A DNA stretch of 64,000 bases from Shimia sp040225985 (lineage in GTDB: Bacteria; Pseudomonadota; Alphaproteobacteria; Rhodobacterales; Rhodobacteraceae). The stretch lies in contig NZ_JBBPEU010000004.1 in the NCBI RefSeq assembly GCF_040225985.1, forward strand, positions 124,001 to 188,000, given 5' to 3'. Made by a program: the position numbers and the translations under genes. This document shows positions 8,534-15,625 of the stretch, in pieces (position 1 is the stretch's first letter; every line of letters starts with the position of its first letter). The notes beneath the pieces were generated by a model. The model searched no databases and had not been told where the DNA came from. It saw only the letters and a list, made by a program, of their open reading frames with translations.

Positions 8534-9082
8534 ATGTTTCTACTGGTTCTTGGGGTGTTGCTTTGGGCCGGAGCCCATTTTTTCAAACGCCTGATGCCGG
8601 ATGCTCGGGCGAAAACGGGCGACGCCGGCAAAGGCGCTGTGGCACTAGCGATCGTGGCCAGCATCGTGCTGATGGTGATCGGCTATCGCGGTGCCGAGGT
8701 GGTCGACCTTTGGTATCCGCCGCTGTGGATGACCCATGTGAACAACTTCCTGGTGCTTGTGGCGATTTTCATGATGAGCCCCGCGCCAAGGAAAGGACGG
8801 ATCCTGAACGGGATGCGCCATCCCATGCTGGCCGGGTTCAAGGCCTGGGCGATTGCTCACCTTCTGGTAAATGGCGATCTGGCCTCGGTGATCCTGTTTG
8901 GCGGGCTGTTCGCCTGGGCGCTGGCCGAGATGATCGTGATCAACAAAGCCGAGCCGAACTGGACCCCCACCGAACGCGGCACCTATGCCAAGGACGGGAT
9001 GTTCCTGATCGCCTCGCTGATCCTGATGTCGATTATCGGCTATGTCCACTATTGGGTCGGTCCATGGCCTTATCCGGTGTAA
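8534..9082 (+). CDS. NnrU-family integral membrane protein
   Basis: A 182-aa protein with about five membrane helices and the NnrU-type segments FLVLVAIFMMSP, RHPMLAGFKAWAIAHLL and VHYWVGPWPYPV. NnrU was named from a denitrification locus in Rhodobacter, but homologues occur widely where there is no denitrification; they resemble isoprenoid-modifying 15-cis-zeta-carotene isomerase-like membrane proteins. There is no nitrogen-oxide gene here. It lies between mcl2 and mch on the same strand, 33 nt after mcl2, so it is probably co-transcribed. Confidence 0.88.
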   Translation: MFLLVLGVLLWAGAHFFKRLMPDARAKTGDAGKGAVALAIVASIVLMVIGYRGAEVVDLWYPPLWMTHVNNFLVLVAIFMMSPAPRKGRILNGMRHPMLAGFKAWAIAHLLVNGDLASVILFGGLFAWALAEMIVINKAEPNWTPTERGTYAKDGMFLIASLILMSIIGYVHYWVGPWPYPV

Positions 9083-9086
9083 GCAC

Positions 9087-9290
9087 ATGAAACTTTATAG
9101 ATTTCTAAGCGAAGAAGACACGTCGGCATTCTGTCACAAGGTGACGGATGCCCTGAACAAGGGGTGGGAGTTGTACGGCTCACCCACCCAGACATTCTGT
9201 CATGTCACCGGCGTCATGCGCTGCGGGCAGGCGGTCGTTAAAGAGGTCGAGGGCACCTATACCCCCGACACGAAATTAGGAGAGCACTAA
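9087..9290 (+). CDS. DUF1737 small protein
   Basis: A 67-aa protein starting MKLYRFLSEEDTSAF, containing the GWELYGSPTQTF core of DUF1737. The role is unknown. The ATG at 9087 is 4 nt after the NnrU gene stop, and its TAA overlaps the mch ATG by one base, so it sits tightly inside the mcl2-mch operon. Three cysteines are present (in FCHKV, FCHVT and MRCGQ), with no obvious metal motif. Confidence 0.85.
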   Translation: MKLYRFLSEEDTSAFCHKVTDALNKGWELYGSPTQTFCHVTGVMRCGQAVVKEVEGTYTPDTKLGEH

Positions 9291-10321
9291 TGGCCAAGAC
9301 CAATCCGGGTCGGTTTTTCGAAGATTACACGCTGGGGCAGGTGATTGAACACGCGGTACCGCGTACGGTATCGGGCGGCGAGCGGGCGCTGTACCACGCG
9401 CTTTACCCGGCGCGTCATGCACTCTATTCGTCGGACGCCTTTGCGCAGAACTGCGGCCTGCCCAAGTCGCCGATTGACGATCTGGCAGCGTTCCACGTGG
9501 TTTTTGGCAAAACCGTACCGGACGTGTCTTTGAATGCCGTGGCCAACCTTGGCTATGCCGAGGGACGCTGGCTCAAGCCGGTATATGAGGGCGACACGCT
9601 GCGCTCGACCTCCGAGGTGATTGGCCTCAAGCAGAATTCGAATGGCAAGACGGGCGTGGTTTACGTGCGCACCCGAGGCATGAACCAGAACGACGAGGTC
9701 GTGATGGAATACGTGCGCTGGGTGATGGTGCGCAAACGCGACATCGATGCGCCCGCGCCGGACACGGTTGTACCGGAGCTGTCCAAGGTTATCGACGCCA
9801 AGGATCTGGTCATCCCTGAGGGGCTGGATTTCTCGAATTACGACTTCACGCTGGCGGGCGAAGCGCATCGCTGGGGTGACTATGAGATCGGCGAAACCAT
9901 CGACCATGTCGACGGGGTGACGCTGGAAGAAGCAGAACACATGATGGCGACGCGGCTTTGGCAGAACACTGCCAAGGTGCACTTTGACGCCACCTTCCGC
10001 CCGGACGGGCAGCGCCTGATCTATGGCGGCCACATCATTTCGCTCGCGCGGGCGCTGTCTTTCAATGGGCTGGCCAATGCGCAGATGATTGTTGGCCTTA
10101 ATGGCGGGGCACATGCCAACCCGGCGTTTTCGGGTCTGACCGTCAAGGCATGGTCCGAGGTGCTCGATAAAGCCGAGACCAGCGCGCCGGGCGTCGGGGC
10201 AATCCGTTTGCGTCTGGTGGCCACCAAGGGCGGCGCCCCGTTCGAACTGCGCAGCGAAGATGGCAAATACCAGCCCGAGGTTCTGCTGGATCTCGACTAT
10301 TGGGCGCTGATGCCGATCTAA
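9290..10321 (+). CDS. mch: Mesaconyl-CoA hydratase
   Basis: A 343-aa double hot-dog MaoC-like hydratase. The first half carries the family start GRFFEDYTLGQVIEHAVPRTVSGGE, and the second half has a related repeat GDYEIGETIDHVDGVTLEEAEHM. It hydrates mesaconyl-CoA to beta-methylmalyl-CoA in the EMC pathway. Length matches the Rhodobacter enzyme. It is translationally coupled to the DUF1737 gene and followed by a strong terminator. Confidence 0.93.
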   Translation: MAKTNPGRFFEDYTLGQVIEHAVPRTVSGGERALYHALYPARHALYSSDAFAQNCGLPKSPIDDLAAFHVVFGKTVPDVSLNAVANLGYAEGRWLKPVYEGDTLRSTSEVIGLKQNSNGKTGVVYVRTRGMNQNDEVVMEYVRWVMVRKRDIDAPAPDTVVPELSKVIDAKDLVIPEGLDFSNYDFTLAGEAHRWGDYEIGETIDHVDGVTLEEAEHMMATRLWQNTAKVHFDATFRPDGQRLIYGGHIISLARALSFNGLANAQMIVGLNGGAHANPAFSGLTVKAWSEVLDKAETSAPGVGAIRLRLVATKGGAPFELRSEDGKYQPEVLLDLDYWALMPI

Positions 10322-10348
10322 ACTTTTGCCGGAATGATATTCTGAAAA

Positions 10349-10372
10349 GCGCCCGTTTGTCGGGCGTTTTTT
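10349..10372 (+). terminator. Rho-independent terminator of the mcl2-mch operon
   Basis: CGCCCG (10350-10355), loop TTTGT and CGGGCG (10361-10366) are followed by six T residues. It lies 27 nt after the mch stop codon. Confidence 0.9.
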
Positions 10373-10408
10373 ATTCGTCGCCTAGCGTCCGCCACAACTG
10401 TCTGAATT

Positions 10409-10418
10409 TGTGATCACA
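10409..10418. promoter_or_regulatory. Distal TGTGATCACA operator of sdhC
   Basis: A perfect TGTGATCACA palindrome, extended to TTTGTGATCACAAA with flanks, 138 bp centre to centre from the sdhC-proximal copy. A distal copy plus a proximal pair could support DNA looping. Confidence 0.65.
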
Positions 10419-10526
10419 AATATGGTGAGGTGATTCTGGCGAGAATGGCCGTGGTAAGGTCGCTTGGGTAGGCGATTTGGCCGGTTTAAACGTTTTTTAC
10501 CTGACAATTTTGCTTTGATTTGAATA

Positions 10527-10556
10527 TGTGATCACTTCTTTTTGCGTGTGATCACA
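10527..10556. promoter_or_regulatory. Proximal tandem TGTGATCACA operators of sdhC
   Basis: TGTGATCACT (10527-10536) and TGTGATCACA (10547-10556) have centres 20 bp apart, close to the 21 bp seen for the pair before sucC. They lie about 117-146 nt before the sdhC start. Same-face spacing suggests cooperative binding of two dimers. Confidence 0.7.
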
Positions 10557-10672
10557 AATGACGAAGAATCTGGGCTGTTGCGCCAAAAAACCGCGCCTTT
10601 AGCGCTGTCACAGCCGTGACATGAATCAAAAAATGCGTACTAAGGACGTGAGGGAAACCGAAAGGATTCAAA

Positions 10673-11056
10673 ATGGCTGATGTGAACAGGGGCAACCGCC
10701 CACTTTCGCCGCATTTGTCGATTTACCGCCCGCAGCTGACATCTGCGACATCGATTTTTGCACGTATTACCGGCGTCGCCCTTCTTGGGGCTGCCGTTCT
10801 TGTCGTCTGGTGGTTCCTGGCCGCCGCGGCCGGGCCCGAGTATTTCGACTTGGTGAACGGGCTGATGACCTCGATCCTCGGGGATCTGGTGATGTTCGCC
10901 GCATTGTGGGCGGTTTGCTATCACTTCCTGTCCGGTCTGCGTCACCTTTACTGGGATACAGGCCACGGGCTCGAGATCGAAACCGCCGAGAAACTCGCCA
11001 AGGGTGTTGTGGTCGGCTCGTTCGTTCTGACCATCATCATCGCGCTGATCGTCTGA
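10673..11056 (+). CDS. sdhC: Succinate dehydrogenase cytochrome b556 subunit
   Basis: A 127-aa membrane anchor with three transmembrane helices. The family start RPLSPHLSIYRPQLTSATSI is present, and the heme-ligand region reads HFLSGLRHLYWDTGH. Together with SdhD it holds heme b and the quinone site of complex II in the inner membrane. First gene of the sdh operon; an AAAGGA-like site precedes the ATG. Confidence 0.96.
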   Translation: MADVNRGNRPLSPHLSIYRPQLTSATSIFARITGVALLGAAVLVVWWFLAAAAGPEYFDLVNGLMTSILGDLVMFAALWAVCYHFLSGLRHLYWDTGHGLEIETAEKLAKGVVVGSFVLTIIIALIV

Positions 11057-11070
11057 GGGGGGATAGATAC

Positions 11071-11442
11071 ATGGCATTCCTGACCGACCGCAAACGCGCC
11101 GAATACCGCGGGTCTTCGCGCCACGGCACCGAACATTTCTGGGGGCAGACCATCAGCGCCGTGGGCCTGGCAGTTTTGATCCCGCTGTTCATCTTCACCT
11201 TCGGCTCTATCCTTGGCAGCACGTATGAAGAGGTGATTGCCTATTACCAGCGTCCGTTCCCGGCCATCATTGCAGCGATGACCTTCATCGTGTCGATGAT
11301 CCACTTCCGCCACGGAATCCAGGTGGTGATCGAGGACTATACCCGCGATCTTCAGAAGAAGTTCCTGATCATCCTCTTCACCTGCATCGCATACGCCATT
11401 GCGGCTGTCGGGCTGTTCGCCCTGGCCCGCATCGCATTTTAA
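11071..11442 (+). CDS. sdhD: Succinate dehydrogenase hydrophobic anchor subunit
   Basis: A 123-aa protein with three transmembrane helices and the conserved HFRHGIQVVIEDY segment that contributes to heme and quinone binding. The ATG at 11071 lies 14 nt after sdhC and is preceded by GGGGGGA. An in-frame upstream extension that overlaps sdhC is not part of the family. Confidence 0.95.
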   Translation: MAFLTDRKRAEYRGSSRHGTEHFWGQTISAVGLAVLIPLFIFTFGSILGSTYEEVIAYYQRPFPAIIAAMTFIVSMIHFRHGIQVVIEDYTRDLQKKFLIILFTCIAYAIAAVGLFALARIAF

Positions 11443-11457
11443 GACCGGAGCCCGAAC

Positions 11458-13263
11458 ATGGCTGCTTACGAATACGAAACACACGAATATGACGTGGTCG
11501 TGGTTGGCGCTGGTGGCGCCGGTCTGCGCGCCACGCTGGGTATGGCCGAACAGGGCCTGCGCACCGCTTGCGTAACCAAGGTTTTCCCGACCCGTTCGCA
11601 CACCGTTGCCGCACAGGGTGGCATCGCTGCGTCGCTGGCCAACATGGGTCCCGACAACTGGCAGTGGCACATGTACGACACCGTCAAGGGGTCGGACTGG
11701 CTGGGCGATACCGACGCGATGGAATACCTAGCCCGCGAAGCCCCCAAGGCGGTATACGAGCTGGAGCACTACGGTGTGCCCTTCTCGCGGACCGAAGAAG
11801 GCAAGATCTACCAGCGTCCGTTTGGTGGTCACACCACGGAATTCGGTGAAGGCCCCGCTGTACAGCGCACCTGTGCCGCAGCTGACCGGACTGGCCACGC
11901 GATCCTGCACACGCTGTATGGCCAGTCGGTCAAGAACAACGCGGAATTCTACATTGAATATTTCGCCATCGACCTGATCATGTCGGAAGACGGTCAATGT
12001 CAGGGTGTTGTCTGCTGGAAGCTGGACGACGGCACCATGCACGTCTTCAACGCCAAGATGGTTGTTCTGGCGACCGGCGGCTATGGCCGTGCCTACTTCT
12101 CGGCGACCTCGGCACACACCTGCACCGGCGACGGTGGCGGTATGGTGGCCCGCGCGGGACTGGCCCTGCAGGACATGGAATTCGTTCAGTTCCACCCGAC
12201 CGGCATCTACGGCTCGGGCTGCCTGATCACAGAAGGCGCACGTGGGGAAGGCGGGTATCTGACCAACTCAGAAGGCGAGCGGTTCATGGAGCGTTACGCG
12301 CCACAGTACAAGGACCTCGCGCCGCGTGACTATGTTTCGCGCTCGATGACTATGGAAATCCGTGAAGGCCGCGGCGTCGGTGAGCACGGCGACCACATCC
12401 ACCTGAACCTTAACCACCTGCCAGCCGAAGCTCTGGCCGAGCGCCTGCCGGGCATCTCGGAAAGCGCCAAGATCTTTGCAGGCGTGGACGTCACAAAAGA
12501 GCCGATCCCGGTACTGCCGACCGTGCACTACAACATGGGTGGTATTCCAACCAACTATTGGGGCGAAGTTCTGAACCCGACCGCCGAAGATCCAACCGCC
12601 GTTGTGCCGGGCCTGATGGCCGTGGGTGAAGCCGGCTGTGCCTCGGTCCACGGTGCGAACCGTCTGGGTTCCAACTCGCTGATCGACCTCGTGGTGTTCG
12701 GCCGCGCCGCCGCCATCCGCGCCGGTAAGGTTGTGGATGCCGACAGCGCCAATCCGGTTCTGAACCAGGCATCTGTTGATGCTGCATTTGATCGTTTTGA
12801 CGCTCTGCGCAACGCCAAGGGCGGCACGCCGACGGCGGAATTGCGCCTGGAAATGCAGCGCACCATGCAAGCCGACGCGGCGGTGTTCCGCACTGACAAG
12901 ACCCTCAAAGAGGGTGTCGAGAAGATGACCGCCATCGCGGCCAAACTTGACGATCTGCGGGTGACCGATACTTCGCTGGTGTGGAACTCGGATCTGATGG
13001 AAACGCTGGAACTGACCAACCTGATGCCCAACGCACTGGCCACCATTCATGGGGCCGAGGCACGCAAGGAATCTCGCGGCGCACATGCCCACGAGGATTA
13101 CTCCGAGCGTGACGACAAGAACTGGCGCGTGCACACCGTCAGCCGTGTCGACGGCAACAAGGTTGATCTGAGCTATCGTCCGGTTGTGGTGGATCCGCTG
13201 ACCACCGAAGACGAGGGCGGCATCAACCTCAAAAAGATCGCTCCGAAGGCGCGGACTTTCTGA
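11458..13263 (+). CDS. sdhA: Succinate dehydrogenase flavoprotein subunit
   Basis: A 601-aa flavoprotein of complex II. The FAD-binding motif GAGGAGLRA is at residues 18-26, the covalent-FAD histidine is H48 in RSHTVAAQGG, and the active-site region is HGANRLGSNSLIDLVVFG. It oxidises succinate to fumarate on the cytoplasmic face. Length is normal. The gene begins 15 nt after sdhD; in this genome sdhB does not follow directly but comes after two inserted ORFs. Confidence 0.98.
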   Translation: MAAYEYETHEYDVVVVGAGGAGLRATLGMAEQGLRTACVTKVFPTRSHTVAAQGGIAASLANMGPDNWQWHMYDTVKGSDWLGDTDAMEYLAREAPKAVYELEHYGVPFSRTEEGKIYQRPFGGHTTEFGEGPAVQRTCAAADRTGHAILHTLYGQSVKNNAEFYIEYFAIDLIMSEDGQCQGVVCWKLDDGTMHVFNAKMVVLATGGYGRAYFSATSAHTCTGDGGGMVARAGLALQDMEFVQFHPTGIYGSGCLITEGARGEGGYLTNSEGERFMERYAPQYKDLAPRDYVSRSMTMEIREGRGVGEHGDHIHLNLNHLPAEALAERLPGISESAKIFAGVDVTKEPIPVLPTVHYNMGGIPTNYWGEVLNPTAEDPTAVVPGLMAVGEAGCASVHGANRLGSNSLIDLVVFGRAAAIRAGKVVDADSANPVLNQASVDAAFDRFDALRNAKGGTPTAELRLEMQRTMQADAAVFRTDKTLKEGVEKMTAIAAKLDDLRVTDTSLVWNSDLMETLELTNLMPNALATIHGAEARKESRGAHAHEDYSERDDKNWRVHTVSRVDGNKVDLSYRPVVVDPLTTEDEGGINLKKIAPKARTF

Positions 13264-13309
13264 TCATGGCACTTGGTCGACAGCACATTCTGGATAAGGC
13301 AGGTTCCTG

Positions 13310-14578
13310 ATGCGGGCCCTGCTGTCCAAACTGCGCGCGGACTCCGAACGGGTACAGCCTGTTCAGGAGAACGCGCCAGTGCTGTCGTCTTCGCCCGACA
13401 GTGTCTTTGTCTATGCAAGAAACGCGCTGCCGCCGATGCATCGCTTTGACGAAATTTCGGTGGTGCCGGTGACGGCAGACAATGGCATGGTGCTGACCGG
13501 CGGGCCGATCTGGCCCGAATGGCCAGCCGCCGGTCCCTATCGTCATAACCGGTCCGGGGTTCCCGTGGACCGCAGGCCGCCAGACCCGCAAGGGCCTGTG
13601 GCAGAGTTTGACGGCGAGGCCACCTGGGGTGGATATGCGGTCGGACATTTCGGACATTTCATGGTCGAGCACGGCACCCGTGTGCTGCAGGCCGCGACCG
13701 AGCATCCCGATCTGCCGATGTTGTTTGCACTTCAGCCCGGGGCCGGGCCGAACGATGTGCCGCGCTTCTTCTGGCAGGTGCTAGACTGGTATGGTGCCAC
13801 CAAAGAGAATGTCCGCTGGGTGACGCGCCCCTACCGTGTGCGCGGTCTCTGGGCCGGGCCCATGGCCGAACAATGGGCCCACGTTCCGACATCCGAGGCC
13901 TATCTTGATCTGCTTGACGCCAATGCGGCGCGGCAGGCTCTGCCAGTCACGGGTGGCGAGATTGTATATGTCGCGCGTGACCGGATGGAAGCCACCGGCG
14001 AAGGTCACAACGCGGGCGAGCCTTATCTCTGTGCCCTGCTTGAACAGCTGGGTGTGACCGTCATTCGCCCCGAGACTCTGCCACTGCGCGATCAACTCGC
14101 CCACTATGCCAGCGCCAAGGTTCTGATCTTTGCAGAAGGGTCTGCCATGCATGGACGCCAGTTGCTGGGTCGTGCGGATCAGACGGCGTTGGTTTTGAAC
14201 CGTCGTCCTAGTAAGCGGGTTGGCCTTGCGGCCTTGCATCCGCGCGTAACCTCTCTCGGATATGCAGAAGTGACACGGGGCACGGCCTCGGTTCTGTGGC
14301 CGAACGGAAACCCTTGGATCGTCAGGGCGATTTCCATCTACCAGGCCGAACGTCTTCTCGAAGCGTTTGACTCGGTCGGTGTACCCCTACGCTCGGTCTG
14401 GGATCAGACAGCCTATGAGGCAGCCCGGGATGCCGGAATCCGCAAGTGGATTTCCACGCGCTTTCACGAAAAACAGCCGATTGACCACGCGGCCTCGCTG
14501 CGCCGCGTGAGCCAGGAATTCAAAGCCTTGGGCCTTGAGCACCTGCTTAAAGACCTACCGGCAGGGGGGGCAGCCTGA
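13310..14578 (+). CDS. GT61-like (DUF563) glycosyltransferase
   Basis: A 422-aa protein whose C-terminal half resembles family GT61: IVYVARDR, then a region ending in LRDQLAHYASAKVLIFAEGSAMH that matches the acceptor/donor-site segment of these enzymes. The middle part contains GHFGHFMVEHGTRVL, also typical. No signal peptide or membrane helix is visible. The likely role is polysaccharide or surface-glycan synthesis; the sugar is unknown. It is inserted between sdhA and sdhB, 46 nt after sdhA, and its TGA overlaps the ATG of the next small ORF. Confidence 0.75.
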   Translation: MRALLSKLRADSERVQPVQENAPVLSSSPDSVFVYARNALPPMHRFDEISVVPVTADNGMVLTGGPIWPEWPAAGPYRHNRSGVPVDRRPPDPQGPVAEFDGEATWGGYAVGHFGHFMVEHGTRVLQAATEHPDLPMLFALQPGAGPNDVPRFFWQVLDWYGATKENVRWVTRPYRVRGLWAGPMAEQWAHVPTSEAYLDLLDANAARQALPVTGGEIVYVARDRMEATGEGHNAGEPYLCALLEQLGVTVIRPETLPLRDQLAHYASAKVLIFAEGSAMHGRQLLGRADQTALVLNRRPSKRVGLAALHPRVTSLGYAEVTRGTASVLWPNGNPWIVRAISIYQAERLLEAFDSVGVPLRSVWDQTAYEAARDAGIRKWISTRFHEKQPIDHAASLRRVSQEFKALGLEHLLKDLPAGGAA

Positions 14579-14805
14579 TGTCCCTGACCACAACCTTGCT
14601 GACCAACAACGCCCCGTCCTTTGTGGCGCAGTCATCTGTATTTGACCGTGCTGCCGAACTTGGGGCGGCCCTACTTGGGCCCAAATCGTGCAGAGATCTG
14701 AATTCCTGCACAAAGAAACCCACCGATACGGTCATTTCGACCGTCACGGCACCTGAGACCCTGACCTGCCCGGCAGCCAACGGCCTGCCTGCATTGCTTC
14801 GCTAA
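14578..14805 (+). CDS. Hypothetical small protein between sdhA and sdhB
   Basis: A 75-aa ORF rich in Ser/Thr/Ala with three cysteines (in KSCRD, NSCTK and LTCPA). No family is recognised and there is no clear signal peptide. Its ATG overlaps the stop of the GT61-like gene (TGATG) and it ends 11 nt before sdhB, an arrangement typical of a real operon member. It could also be a non-coding spacer that happens to be open. Confidence 0.45.
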   Translation: MSLTTTLLTNNAPSFVAQSSVFDRAAELGAALLGPKSCRDLNSCTKKPTDTVISTVTAPETLTCPAANGLPALLR

Positions 14806-14816
14806 GGAGATGACCC

Positions 14817-15596
14817 ATGGTTGAATTTGCACTTCCGAAGAACTCGAAGATCACCGTTGGCAAAACGTGGCCGAAACCCGAGGGCGCAACCAACGTGCGC
14901 AAATTCCAGATCTATCGCTGGAACCCCGATGACGGCAAGAACCCGTCGGTCGACACCTATTTCCTTGATATGGACAAGTGCGGCCCGATGGTTCTCGACG
15001 CGCTGATCAAGATCAAGAACGAGGTCGACCCGACCCTGACCTTCCGCCGCTCCTGCCGTGAAGGTATCTGTGGCTCTTGCGCGATGAACATCGACGGGAT
15101 CAATACGCTGGCCTGTATCTATGGCCTGGACGAGATCAAAGGCGACGTGAAAATCTATCCGTTGCCGCACATGCCAGTGGTGAAAGACCTGATCCCCGAT
15201 CTGACCCACTTCTACGCACAGCACGCGTCTATCATGCCGTGGCTGGAAACCAAGACCAATCGCCCAGCCAAAGAGTGGAAGCAGTCGATCGAGGACCGCA
15301 AAAAATTGGACGGTCTCTATGAATGCGTGATGTGCGCCAGCTGCTCGACCTCGTGCCCGAGCTATTGGTGGAACGGTGACCGGTATCTCGGCCCGGCCGC
15401 GTTGCTGCACGCCTATCGCTGGATCATCGACAGCCGCGACGAAGCCACCGGCGAACGCCTGGATGCACTGGAAGACCCCTTCAAGCTGTATCGCTGCCAC
15501 ACCATCATGAACTGTGCGAAAACCTGCCCCAAGGGTCTGAACCCGGCCAAGGCGATTGCACATATCAAGAAGATGCTGGTCGAACGGAACATCTGA
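14817..15596 (+). CDS. sdhB: Succinate dehydrogenase iron-sulfur subunit
   Basis: The 259-aa Fe-S subunit of complex II. The [2Fe-2S] ligands are in CREGICGSCAMNIDG with a further Cys in TLACIYG. The [4Fe-4S] and [3Fe-4S] ligands are in CVMCASCSTSCPSYWW and CHTIMNCAKTCPKGLNP. It carries electrons from FAD to the quinone site in SdhCD. The ATG at 14817 follows an AAGGAGA ribosome-binding site. Confidence 0.98.
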   Translation: MVEFALPKNSKITVGKTWPKPEGATNVRKFQIYRWNPDDGKNPSVDTYFLDMDKCGPMVLDALIKIKNEVDPTLTFRRSCREGICGSCAMNIDGINTLACIYGLDEIKGDVKIYPLPHMPVVKDLIPDLTHFYAQHASIMPWLETKTNRPAKEWKQSIEDRKKLDGLYECVMCASCSTSCPSYWWNGDRYLGPAALLHAYRWIIDSRDEATGERLDALEDPFKLYRCHTIMNCAKTCPKGLNPAKAIAHIKKMLVERNI

Positions 15597-15625
15597 TCCG
15601 GTTCACGCAAGGGAAAAGGTAACGA

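Larger units (their letters stand above)
10322..10672. other. Intergenic region between mch and sdhC
   Basis: These 351 bases hold no plausible gene. They contain the mch terminator (10349-10372), three TGTGATCACA-type palindromes (10409-10418, 10527-10536, 10547-10556) and the sdhC leader. The stretch is markedly more AT-rich than the flanking genes around 10480-10560. Confidence 0.8.

Noticed and set aside
8534..9082. Denitrification locus suggested by NnrU
   Set aside because: No nitrate, nitrite or nitric-oxide reductase gene is nearby; NnrU homologues are common outside denitrifiers.
13310..14805. Recent mobile-element insertion between sdhA and sdhB
   Set aside because: There are no inverted or direct repeats, no transposase remnants and no clear change in base composition; the genes are fitted with overlaps and normal ribosome-binding sites.
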